A stretch of DNA of 9,533 bases from Spirochaetia bacterium (GTDB taxonomy: Bacteria; Spirochaetota; Spirochaetia; PWKH01): NCBI GenBank assembly GCA_007128345.1, contig SKXS01000128.1, positions 1 through 9,533 of the forward strand, given 5' to 3'. Positions within the stretch are counted from its first letter, which is position 1, and each line of letters starts with the position of its first letter. This document shows positions 1-6,208 of the stretch, piece after piece. A program made the translations under genes and the position numbers. Under the pieces are notes generated by a model. That model did no database searches. It saw nothing but the letters and a program-made list of their open reading frames with translations, and was not told the DNA's origin.

Positions 1-1185
1 ATAGAGGGCAAGCTCACGCCCAGTGAGCCCTGTCTGGCTGGGATGGCGGAAACTCTCTCCCGCCGGACGGATCGCCTCATGAGCCTCCTGGGCACCCCGG
101 GACTTTGCTGCGTACTGCCGTGCTTCCCGGGAAAGGTAGCGCTCGCCGAAGTGCTCCTTTACTGACTCACGGGCAGAAGCAATCCCATCCTTGCTGAGTG
201 CGGGAGAATCGGTCCGCATGTAGGTAATGAACCCTTGTTCATAGAGGTGCTGGGCGGTACGCATGGTCTCCCTTGCCGAGAGACGCAGCTTGCGGTTGCC
301 CTCCTGCTGCAGCGTTGAGGTGATGAACGGAGGGGCCGGACGTGTTCTGATCTCCTTCTGCGTAACCGATTCCACCCGCCACTGCTCACCTGAAATTTCT
401 TCCAGGAGATCCTTTACCTCCTGCTCACCAAGCAGAAGGGCCTTGCCGGAAAACGCTCCCGTAGTCGAATGAAAATCCTTGCTTCCGGCCACACGCTTTC
501 CGTCAACCGATTCAAGGCGTGCCTCGAAGGATTCCTGGTCACCCTTACGGGCAACTTCGGCCAGCGCATCCCAGTAGACAGATCTGGTAAAAGCAATGCG
601 CTCCCGCTCCCGATCCACAATGAGCCTCAACCCTGGAGACTGTACGCGTCCTGCAGAAAGCCCGTAGGCTATCTTCTTCCAGATCAGGGGAGAGAGCGTA
701 TAACCGTAGAGACGGTCCAGTATTCTCCTGGCTTCCTGGGCATTGACCAGGTTCATGGCGATATCTCTGCCGTGCTCAAGTGAATACTCGATGGCACGGC
801 GGGTTATTTCATGGAACACCATCCGCTGCACAGGCACTTTGGGTTTAAGCAGCTGCACCAGATGCCACGAAATGCTTTCACCTTCCCGGTCCTCGTCCGT
901 TGCCAGGAGGAGCCGATCGGCCTCCTTGAGCTGCTGCTTGAGATTACGGATTACCTTGCCCTTACCTTTGGGAGTGACATAGAGCGGAGCGAAGTCATGC
1001 TCCACATCTATTCCCAAACTCGCCCATTTCTCCTGCTTGTATGCTGCAGGAATCTCTGACGCATTCTGGGGCAGGTCGCGCACGTGCCCGACGCTTGCTT
1101 CCACGATATAATTCTTGGGCAGAAATTTTCGAATAGTCCTTGCCTTGGTGGGCGACTCTACGATGACCAGCACTCGTTCACTCAT
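1..1185 (-). CDS. topA: DNA topoisomerase I, N-terminal part (truncated by window edge)
   Basis: Type IA topoisomerase, which relaxes negative supercoils by cutting one strand through a 5'-phosphotyrosine link. The 395 codons visible are open to the first base of the window, so the C-terminal part lies outside and this is not a pseudogene. The Toprim domain shows Glu10 in VIVESPTK and the Mg-binding acidic triad Asp97, Asp99 and Glu101 in ATDEDREGE. It is followed by the topoisomerase IA core, with SAGRVQSPGLRL near residue 180. The catalytic tyrosine is Tyr322 in FITYMRTDS, with Arg324 beside it; E. coli has Tyr319 and Arg321, so numbering is close to standard. The ATG at 1185 is preceded by GGAGAG at proper spacing. 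The gene is divergent from the GGDEF gene at 1355. The E. coli protein is about 865 residues, so a little under half is seen here. Confidence 0.97.
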   Translation of the reverse strand, partial: MSERVLVIVESPTKARTIRKFLPKNYIVEASVGHVRDLPQNASEIPAAYKQEKWASLGIDVEHDFAPLYVTPKGKGKVIRNLKQQLKEADRLLLATDEDREGESISWHLVQLLKPKVPVQRMVFHEITRRAIEYSLEHGRDIAMNLVNAQEARRILDRLYGYTLSPLIWKKIAYGLSAGRVQSPGLRLIVDRERERIAFTRSVYWDALAEVARKGDQESFEARLESVDGKRVAGSKDFHSTTGAFSGKALLLGEQEVKDLLEEISGEQWRVESVTQKEIRTRPAPPFITSTLQQEGNRKLRLSARETMRTAQHLYEQGFITYMRTDSPALSKDGIASARESVKEHFGERYLSREARQYAAKSRGAQEAHEAIRPAGESFRHPSQTGLTGRELALY

Positions 1186-1220
1186 CAATACTCTCCGTAT
1201 CAGTACCTGTATGGTCCCCT

Positions 1221-1250
1221 ATTAATGATGTGAATAGGTAAGTACGTCAA
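1221..1250 (-). promoter_or_regulatory. Candidate sigma-70 promoter for topA
   Basis: On the minus strand a -35 TTGACG (plus-strand 1245-1250) is followed after 18 bases by a -10-like ATTAAT (1221-1226). The predicted start falls near 1214, giving a leader of about 30 bases before the topA ATG at 1185. The -35 is strong and the -10 is moderate (4 of 6). It is the best candidate in the gap, but unproven. Confidence 0.45.
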
Positions 1251-1291
1251 GGTGCTTCCGCACAAACTTTCTTTAGGAAGTGATAAATCCG

Positions 1292-1320
1292 TTGTAAAAG
1301 CGAGCTCCGTAACATATACT
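1292..1320 (+). promoter_or_regulatory. Candidate sigma-70 promoter for the HAMP-GAF-GGDEF gene
   Basis: TTGTAA (1292-1297), 17-base spacer, TATACT (1315-1320). Spacing is optimal, and the -35 and -10 match consensus at 4 and 5 of 6 positions. The predicted start is near 1327, leaving a leader of about 28 bases that contains AGGAGG at 1338-1343. It lies back to back with the topA promoter candidate, about 40 bases away. Confidence 0.6.
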
Positions 1321-1354
1321 TCAGTGACAGCAGCACAGGAGGAATAATTATACT

Positions 1355-2704
1355 ATGAGACTGACCCGTAAGGTTTTTACCGATCTGGCACTGTTCATGA
1401 TGGGCTTCGGCCTTATTATCGGCATTATCTTCCCCTTTTTCATGCTCTTCATCGGTATTCCCCGGCATTACATCCTGACCTTACCTTTTGTGCTCAGCTG
1501 CATAGCCGCAGGTATCCTGGTCGGCGCCATGAACATCCTGATCGCACGGTCCGTGGTAGGCAGGCGCATCTCCTCCCTGTCCGGGAAGATGAAATATATA
1601 GAACATAAGCTCAGCAGCGCCAGGAGCATTTCTGATCTGGAGGACTGCACTGATGAAACGTGCAGGCTTCCTGTGGACTCTGAAGATGAACTGGGAGAGA
1701 GTGCAAGGAGTTTCAACAGCCTGGTGGCTGCACTCTCGAATTCCATAGCTGCCGAGGCTGCAGTCAGGGATTTTACCGCCATGCTCGCCTCTCAGCTGGA
1801 ACTGGAATCCCTCACCAAACATGCCCTCTCCCATCTGCTTGCATACCTGCAGGCGGAAGCGGGAGTTATCATCATAGAGCGGGGCGGTGAACTTGAGATT
1901 TCCAGCTCCTACGGTATCAGCGACGGCGCCGAGCTGCTGAAGAACCAGAATCTCTGGAAAGTTATGGAGGGATCCGATCCCCGCCGCATCATTCTCGATG
2001 AATCCCTGGCCATAGACGGAATGCTCGTGAATTTCCGTCCCCGGGAAATTACAGCCGTACCGATCCTCCATAAGGAGGTATCCCTCGGTATGCTCCTCAT
2101 AGCTTCAAGCAGACCGGTGGACACGCAGGTGCTCCATACCCTGGAGCTTTTTACCCGGAGCCTCTCGCTCGCGCTTAATAACGCCATCACCTACGATCAG
2201 CTGCAGAAACTGGCTGCTAACGATCCCCTTACCGGGCTCTACAACCGCCGCTTCGGAATGATGCGCCTCAACGAAGAGTTCAGCCGGGCCGTCAGGACTA
2301 AGCTTCCTGTCGCTTTAATCATGTTTGACATAGACCACTTTAAGCGGGTCAATGATACCTACGGGCACACGGTAGGCGACAGAGTGCTGGTGAATCTCGC
2401 AAAAATCAGCTCTATGGCCATCAGGAAGGGAGACTTCGCCGTCAGGTACGGAGGGGAGGAGTTCATGGTGATCCTGCCCGGAGCATCCAAGAAGGACTGC
2501 ATCTTCATAGCTGAACGGCTGCGCCATATGGTTGAAGAGAGCGTCATTCAGATGGGGGAATCCCAGATCAGGGTGACCATAAGCACCGGAGCGGTTTCAT
2601 ATCCTGAATATGAGTGCGCAAGCGAGTACGAACTGATCAAGATAGCCGACAAGTTCCTCTATATCGCCAAGGAACGGGGCAGAAACCAGGTAGTTTCAGA
2701 CTAG
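1355..2704 (+). CDS. Membrane diguanylate cyclase, HAMP-GAF-GGDEF
   Basis: Predicted to make cyclic di-GMP from two GTP at the inner membrane. Of 449 residues, two membrane segments lie at about 8-34 and 38-65 with almost no periplasmic loop, so the signal is probably cytoplasmic or within the membrane. A HAMP linker (about 66-130, with DELGESARSFN near 111-121) leads to a GAF-like domain (about 139-280) and a GGDEF domain (about 285-449). The catalytic domain looks complete: DPLTGLYNRR at 290-299, metal-binding Asp325 and nucleotide-site Asn333 in FDIDHFKRVND, GGEEF at 366-370, and an RxxD inhibitory site (RKGD, 357-360) exactly five residues before it. An active, product-inhibited enzyme is therefore expected. 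The ATG has AGGAGG 11 bases upstream. The gene appears to stand alone: a new promoter lies between it and the next gene. The GAF ligand cannot be read from the sequence. Confidence 0.93.
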   Translation: MRLTRKVFTDLALFMMGFGLIIGIIFPFFMLFIGIPRHYILTLPFVLSCIAAGILVGAMNILIARSVVGRRISSLSGKMKYIEHKLSSARSISDLEDCTDETCRLPVDSEDELGESARSFNSLVAALSNSIAAEAAVRDFTAMLASQLELESLTKHALSHLLAYLQAEAGVIIIERGGELEISSSYGISDGAELLKNQNLWKVMEGSDPRRIILDESLAIDGMLVNFRPREITAVPILHKEVSLGMLLIASSRPVDTQVLHTLELFTRSLSLALNNAITYDQLQKLAANDPLTGLYNRRFGMMRLNEEFSRAVRTKLPVALIMFDIDHFKRVNDTYGHTVGDRVLVNLAKISSMAIRKGDFAVRYGGEEFMVILPGASKKDCIFIAERLRHMVEESVIQMGESQIRVTISTGAVSYPEYECASEYELIKIADKFLYIAKERGRNQVVSD

Positions 2705-2735
2705 CCGGACCTGACTCCGATGCAGGCACATCAGC

Positions 2736-2765
2736 TTGACACAGGGCATCTCTCCCACATATTAT
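2736..2765 (+). promoter_or_regulatory. Strong candidate promoter for the GNAT-M20 pair
   Basis: A perfect -35 TTGACA (2736-2741) and -10 TATTAT (2760-2765, 5 of 6) are separated by 18 bases. The predicted start is near 2772, only about 14 bases before the ATG at 2786, so the leader would hold little more than the ribosome binding site AAGAGGAG (2775-2782). This separates the pair from the GGDEF gene upstream. Confidence 0.6.
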
Positions 2766-2785
2766 TGAAGTGAAAAGAGGAGTAT

Positions 2786-3334
2786 ATGTGCACTGCAGAT
2801 GGACCCGGTCTGAAGACGAAAAAACCTGAAGGAAGAAAGAATAACGATACAGACATCAGGATAAGGCACATGGAGATAGATGATCTTGCTCCTGCCTTCC
2901 ACCTGGGAGAAAAGCTATTCACCCTGAAAACATTCCCCAACCTCTACCGCATCTGGGATGAATACGAGATCATAGACTTCTACCATTCCAGTTCAGAGTA
3001 CTGCCTGAGCGCCTTCGCCGACAGCAAGCTGGTGGGGTTTCTCCTGGGTACCGTCATAGAGAAGACCAAGAAGCGTAAGTACGGGTACCTCGTATGGACC
3101 GGTGTTGACCGGGAATACGGAGGTATAGGAGTTGCGACAAGGCTCTACGATGCCTTCAAGGAGCTCATGATAAAAGAGCAGGTCAGCATGATTATAGTAG
3201 ATACCCAGGCGGACAACTACCAGGCTATCGATTTCTTCACCAGCAAGGGGTTCGGCGACCAGCAGGATCATATCTACCTCTCCCTTGACCTCAACTCTGA
3301 AATCAGGAAGCACCACACACGTAAGGAGAGTTGA
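2786..3334 (+). CDS. GNAT-family N-acetyltransferase
   Basis: A GCN5-related acetyltransferase of 182 residues, expected to move an acyl group from acyl-CoA to an amine; the acceptor is unknown. The first 20 or so residues are polar and lysine-rich, and the fold begins near DIRIRHMEIDDL (23-34). The acyl-CoA loop (motif A) is VDREYGGIGVATRLY (107-121). Its first conserved position, usually Gln or Arg, appears to be Gly112, with Gly115 and Ala117 in the later positions. NYQAIDFFTSKGF (144-156) is the usual N..A..F...GF element of motif B. The ATG at 2786 follows AAGAGGAG closely; Met29 has no good ribosome site and would cut into the fold. The M20 gene starts 3 bases after the stop codon, so the two are almost certainly co-transcribed and may act on the same metabolite. 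A RimI-type protein acetylase cannot be excluded. Confidence 0.88.
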   Translation: MCTADGPGLKTKKPEGRKNNDTDIRIRHMEIDDLAPAFHLGEKLFTLKTFPNLYRIWDEYEIIDFYHSSSEYCLSAFADSKLVGFLLGTVIEKTKKRKYGYLVWTGVDREYGGIGVATRLYDAFKELMIKEQVSMIIVDTQADNYQAIDFFTSKGFGDQQDHIYLSLDLNSEIRKHHTRKES

Positions 3335-3337
3335 CTC

Positions 3338-4423
3338 ATGCCTGTCCAGCCTGACCGCCTGCTCAAGCTTACCGAATCCCTGGTGAACATATACAGCCCG
3401 ACGGGCAAGGAACTCGAGGTAGTTACCTTCATTGACGGGTACCTGAAAAGCGCTGGATTCAGGTCTGAACTGCAGGAAGTTGAAAAGGACCGGCAGAACG
3501 TGCTTATCATGCCCGAGAGTGATGCTCCCGTATTGTGCCTGAATGGGCATGTGGATACCGTCGCCGCATCTGACTACGATAATTACGAGTGCTATATTGA
3601 AGACGGCGAGCTTTACGGGCTCGGCACCAGCGACATGAAGGGCGGGTGTGCCGCCATGATCGAGGCATTTCACGCCTACCTGGAAGATACCGGAAAGCTT
3701 CCCGATGCTGCCCTTGCCCTGGTAGTGGGAGAAGAGGAAACCGGTGACGGTACTTCACGGCTCCTGGAGGACTACCGCTTCACCTGGGCCGTTGTGGGTG
3801 AACCGACGGAACTGCTGCCCTGTTTCAGCCACTACGGATATATTGAGGCCAACCTGACCACCAGGGGCACACGCATGCACGCATCCATGGCCAGGCAGGA
3901 GGTCAACGCGGTGCATGCTATGCTCGGTGCCCTGCTGAAACTCACCGACTACCTCCAGGCCGAGAAAAAGGACATCATCTTCAACATCAGGGATGTCTTC
4001 AGCACACGTTCAGGTTTTGTGGTCCCCGACTACTGCGAGGCCTGGCTTGACCTGCACATGCCTCCCCACTATCCTGCCGGCACGGTTATCTATGATGTGG
4101 AGGAATTTATTCGGGAGCTCTTTCCCGATGAAGATGTTGAAGAGATCCTGAACATCACCACCATCCGCTCAGGCTATTCGCTCCCGGAAAAGGGTCCTAT
4201 GGTCCAGATGCTCAAGGATGTATTTACTTCATGCGGACTGCCCTGGAAGCCTTCGCTGTTTCCCAGCGACTCAGACGCCATCATCTTCTGGGACAGCGGC
4301 GTACGTCCGGTCATCCTGGGACCCGGCACCCTTGAGAAAGCCCACAGGGAAGATGAGTCAGTCTTCAGCGATCAGCTTATCAAGGCAGCTGAACTCTACT
4401 ATGCAATTCTGGCCTCCTGCTAA
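3338..4423 (+). CDS. M20-family zinc amidohydrolase (ArgE/DapE/LysK-like)
   Basis: A cytosolic two-zinc hydrolase of the ArgE/DapE/carboxypeptidase G2 superfamily, 361 residues, with no signal peptide. These enzymes cut an amide bond, often removing an acyl group from an amino acid. All expected ligands are visible: His71 and Asp73 in GHVDTV, bridging Asp99 in GTSDMKGG, catalytic Glu133 and ligand Glu134 in VGEEETGDG, Glu155 in VVGEPTE, and His336 in KAHREDES. A dimerisation lid lies at about 170-285. The length suits the shorter ArgE, DapE and LysK (amino-carrier lysine hydrolase) types, but substrate cannot be assigned. The ATG follows AAGGAG with ideal spacing. It is the second gene of a pair with the GNAT gene, which suggests deacylation of a related acyl-amino compound. 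No lysine or arginine biosynthesis gene is in the window. Confidence 0.92.
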   Translation: MPVQPDRLLKLTESLVNIYSPTGKELEVVTFIDGYLKSAGFRSELQEVEKDRQNVLIMPESDAPVLCLNGHVDTVAASDYDNYECYIEDGELYGLGTSDMKGGCAAMIEAFHAYLEDTGKLPDAALALVVGEEETGDGTSRLLEDYRFTWAVVGEPTELLPCFSHYGYIEANLTTRGTRMHASMARQEVNAVHAMLGALLKLTDYLQAEKKDIIFNIRDVFSTRSGFVVPDYCEAWLDLHMPPHYPAGTVIYDVEEFIRELFPDEDVEEILNITTIRSGYSLPEKGPMVQMLKDVFTSCGLPWKPSLFPSDSDAIIFWDSGVRPVILGPGTLEKAHREDESVFSDQLIKAAELYYAILASC

Positions 4424-4441
4424 GCCTGTAATCAAAAACTA

Positions 4442-5485
4442 TCACCCTCCGAAGAGTTCACGCAGGCGTCCACTGTAGGGAGCTTGCATAATGCCGCGGT
4501 CGGTTATTATCCCTGTCACCAGTTCATGGGGGGTCACGTCAAAAGCAGGATTGCGCACCCGCACCCCGTCAGGGGCGGTCTTACGCAGCCCGAAATGGGT
4601 CACCTCCTCCGTCCCCCGCTCCTCTATGATGATCATGCTGCCTGAGGGGGTTTCAAGGTCGATGGTGGAGGACGGACACGCTACGTAGAAGGGTATGCCG
4701 AAGTGTTTTGCCAGTACAGCAGTACCTAAGGTGCCGATCTTGTTGGCAACATCCCCATTAGCCGCCACACGGTCGGTACCGACAATGACAAGCTGTATGT
4801 TTCCCTCGGCCATCATTGCTGCAGCCATGCTGTCGGTGATGAGGATAACCTCAATACCCGCCTGCATGAGTTCCCATGCAGTCAGCCGGGACCCCTGCAG
4901 CAGGGGACGGGTTTCATCGACATAGACAGAAAACTTAATTCCCTTTTCATGGGCCGCATAAAGGGGCGCTGTGGCCGTTCCCAGCACAGAGGTTGCCAAA
5001 GCTCCCGCGTTGCAGTGGGTGAGCACCCCCATCCCCTCCCTGATAAGCCCCAGCCCATGGCGAGCTATGTTCCGGTTAATCTGCCTGTCCTCCTCGTGTA
5101 TACGTACAGCTTCCTGCTCGAGGATATCATAGAGTTCCGATGAATCTGCCGCCTGGTCATATGCCTGCTCGGCGGTCCTCACCATGCGCTTCAATGCCCA
5201 TCCAAGATTTACCGCCGTTGGTCTCGTGGATTCTGTTCGTCGCGCGTGCTCCTGAAGAAGATCCATAAACATCTGCTTCGATACTTCCCGGGAATCCCGC
5301 ATTCCCACCAGAAGTCCATACGCACCGGCGATGCCCAGTGCCGGCGCACCCCGTACTTTGAGCTGCCTGATGGAATCCTGCACCTGCGCTGCCGTTGCCT
5401 GGCGTTCCACAACCACCTCACCAGGCAGCTTCGTCTGGTCAAGCAGGTAGAGCTCGCCGTGCTCCCATGTGACCGCTTCCTTCAT
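4442..5485 (-). CDS. mtnA: S-methyl-5-thioribose-1-phosphate isomerase
   Basis: Converts 5-methylthioribose-1-phosphate to 5-methylthioribulose-1-phosphate, an early step of methionine salvage from methylthioadenosine. The 347 residues match the usual length and show the family hallmarks: VRGAPALGIAGAYG (44-57), catalytic Cys158 in THCNAGALAT, VDETRPLLQGSRLTAWEL, and catalytic Asp238 in VGTDRVAANGDVANKIGT. In B. subtilis these residues are Cys160 and Asp240. A GTG at 5494 in the same frame could add three residues, but it overlaps the ribosome site AAGGAG, which is spaced correctly for the ATG at 5485. A flavodoxin-like gene lies 52 bases upstream on the same strand. The stop codon faces that of the M20 gene across 18 bases. 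No other methionine-salvage gene is visible, so it could instead serve a 5-deoxyribose or methylthio shunt. The related eIF2B-like proteins are less likely given the hallmarks. Confidence 0.95.
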   Translation of the reverse strand: MKEAVTWEHGELYLLDQTKLPGEVVVERQATAAQVQDSIRQLKVRGAPALGIAGAYGLLVGMRDSREVSKQMFMDLLQEHARRTESTRPTAVNLGWALKRMVRTAEQAYDQAADSSELYDILEQEAVRIHEEDRQINRNIARHGLGLIREGMGVLTHCNAGALATSVLGTATAPLYAAHEKGIKFSVYVDETRPLLQGSRLTAWELMQAGIEVILITDSMAAAMMAEGNIQLVIVGTDRVAANGDVANKIGTLGTAVLAKHFGIPFYVACPSSTIDLETPSGSMIIIEERGTEEVTHFGLRKTAPDGVRVRNPAFDVTPHELVTGIITDRGIMQAPYSGRLRELFGG

Positions 5486-5493
5486 GATCTTCA

Positions 5494-5499
5494 CTCCTT
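5494..5499 (-). promoter_or_regulatory. Ribosome binding site that fixes the mtnA start
   Basis: Minus-strand AAGGAG lies 8 bases before the ATG at 5485. It overlaps the in-frame GTG at 5492-5494, so that GTG cannot be the start served by this site. Confidence 0.75.
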
Positions 5500-5508
5500 A
5501 TCTTTGGA

Positions 5509-5521
5509 CCTGCTCAGCAGG
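5509..5521 (-). other. Small stem-loop between the flavodoxin gene and mtnA
   Basis: CCTGC and GCAGG pair around a three-base loop in the 52-base gap, upstream of the mtnA ribosome site. There is no following T-run, so it is not a rho-independent terminator. It could be an RNA-processing or stability element, or chance. Confidence 0.2.
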
Positions 5522-5537
5522 AGGAACACAGCTACCG

Positions 5538-6014
5538 TCAAGAGCTGACAAGGGTCTGAGCCCAGGCCGATGCGTGATCAAGCTCTCCTTCACTCAGCGG
5601 TCCCTGGGTTCCCGAAACGTAGAACCACTGCGGCGGCGATACGGACACGGCCCCTCGAGACGCAAGGAGCGTTTGGATTTTCTCCGCGCCATAGCCGAAG
5701 ATCGAGATCAGCCGTTTCAGGAAACCCGAACTGACTTTTGAGACATCAATCCTGGTATCAAATACAGCAGTCCGTACTCCCGTAAGGCTTCCCCGGGGCA
5801 TCCTCCTGATGAGAGTCTTCACAGAAGGAGCTGCTGTGAATTTCCTCGTAGGGGAACCGAAGACGATCAGATCCCAGCCTTTCAGCTGGTCCGGCCTCAC
5901 GACTGCTGCGCGCTTCACTTCAGTTTCCCCGAAGCGCTTTAATACTTCTCCGATCGCTTCGGCCGCCTGTTCCGTATTGCCGAAATAGGATTCGTAGATC
6001 ACCGCTATACGCAT
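5538..6014 (-). CDS. Flavodoxin-like FMN protein
   Basis: A cytosolic one-domain flavodoxin fold of 158 residues, expected to bind FMN and carry electrons or reduce a small substrate. The phosphate-binding loop is YESYFGNTEQAA (7-18), a variant of the usual T/S-x-T-G-N-T with Gly12, Asn13 and Thr14 kept. GSPTRKFTAAP (53-63) corresponds to the second FMN loop, and FYVSGTQGPLSEGEL (131-145) to the third. Length is typical of a short-chain flavodoxin. An upstream in-frame ATG at 6077 and another at 6020 are rejected: AAGGAG abuts the 6020 ATG and lies 6 bases before the ATG at 6014, which directly starts the first beta strand (MRIAVIYES). It precedes mtnA on the same strand and is divergent from the AIM24-family gene. 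Electron partner unknown. Confidence 0.88.
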   Translation of the reverse strand: MRIAVIYESYFGNTEQAAEAIGEVLKRFGETEVKRAAVVRPDQLKGWDLIVFGSPTRKFTAAPSVKTLIRRMPRGSLTGVRTAVFDTRIDVSKVSSGFLKRLISIFGYGAEKIQTLLASRGAVSVSPPQWFYVSGTQGPLSEGELDHASAWAQTLVSS

Positions 6015-6020
6015 GGGCAT

Positions 6021-6026
6021 CTCCTT
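6021..6026 (-). promoter_or_regulatory. Ribosome binding site that fixes the flavodoxin start
   Basis: Minus-strand AAGGAG ends directly before ATG 6020 and 6 bases before ATG 6014. Only the latter has workable spacing. Confidence 0.7.
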
Positions 6027-6036
6027 TTTGGTTTTC

Positions 6037-6050
6037 ACTGTACACACAGT
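6037..6050. repeat. Short inverted repeat over the flavodoxin transcription start
   Basis: ACTGT-ACAC-ACAGT, two 5-base arms, overlaps the -10 and predicted start of the minus-strand promoter. The position suits a repressor site, but arms this short can arise by chance. Confidence 0.25.
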
Positions 6051-6077
6051 ATAGGGCATTCCCTGGAAAAATGACAT
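6048..6077 (-). promoter_or_regulatory. Candidate promoter for flavodoxin-mtnA
   Basis: Minus-strand -10 TATACT (plus 6048-6053, 5 of 6) has an ATGTCA -35 (plus 6072-6077, 4 of 6) at 18-base spacing. The predicted start is near 6041, about 27 bases before the ATG at 6014. Confidence 0.45.
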
Positions 6078-6089
6078 ACGCCCTCGGAT

Positions 6090-6107
6090 AATCCATCAGG
6101 ATGGATT
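6090..6107. repeat. Perfect inverted repeat, candidate operator
   Basis: AATCCATC-AG-GATGGATT: two perfect 8-base arms with a 2-base centre, between the divergent promoters. There is no loop large enough for a stable RNA hairpin, so a dimeric DNA-binding protein is the more likely reader. It lies just upstream of the flavodoxin -35 and about 55 bases upstream of the AIM24-side -10. Confidence 0.45.
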
Positions 6108-6123
6108 GAGCAAATATTCACAA
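6106..6123. promoter_or_regulatory. Rex-like imperfect palindrome
   Basis: TTGAGCAAATATTCACAA has an intact TTCACAA half-site, a 4-base AT-rich spacer and a second half that fits 5 of 7 bases. The spacing and half-site resemble the Rex consensus TTGTGAA-N4-TTCACAA. Rex represses genes of reductive metabolism when NADH is low, which would suit a flavodoxin. This is a resemblance only; no regulator gene is seen. Confidence 0.25.
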
Positions 6124-6159
6124 TAATTTGCATACTTGCTGGTGCACTCCACGCTTCAG

Positions 6160-6168
6160 TGATACAAT
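6160..6168 (+). promoter_or_regulatory. Extended -10 promoter for the AIM24-7TM-GGDEF-omptin group
   Basis: TGATACAAT matches the extended -10 form TGnTAnAAT. No good -35 lies at standard spacing, as is usual for this class. The predicted start near 6175 gives a leader of about 34 bases with AGGAGG at 6194-6199. Confidence 0.45.
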
Positions 6169-6208
6169 AGCGTGCACAGAAAAAGTACTGCTCAGGAGGA
6201 TATAATAC

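Noticed and set aside
1481..2071. Long open frame on the minus strand (196 codons)
   Set aside because: Fully inside and antisense to the HAMP-GAF-GGDEF gene, with no domain or ribosome site; a codon-bias shadow.
2993..3673. Long open frame on the minus strand (226 codons)
   Set aside because: Antisense to the GNAT and M20 genes, both of which have clear family motifs; no recognisable protein features.
6015..6077. Longer flavodoxin from ATG 6077
   Set aside because: The added residues lie across the promoter -10 and have no ribosome site; AAGGAG at 6021-6026 serves ATG 6014.
6140..6155. Sigma-54-like site (TGGTGCA-N4-ACGCT) before the AIM24-family gene
   Set aside because: GG and GC have the right spacing, but the TT of the -12 element is AC, and the extended -10 beside it explains the promoter better.
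6201..6206. Perfect TATAAT just before ATG 6209
   Set aside because: Lies between the ribosome site and the start codon, with no -35; transcription from it would be leaderless or begin inside the gene.
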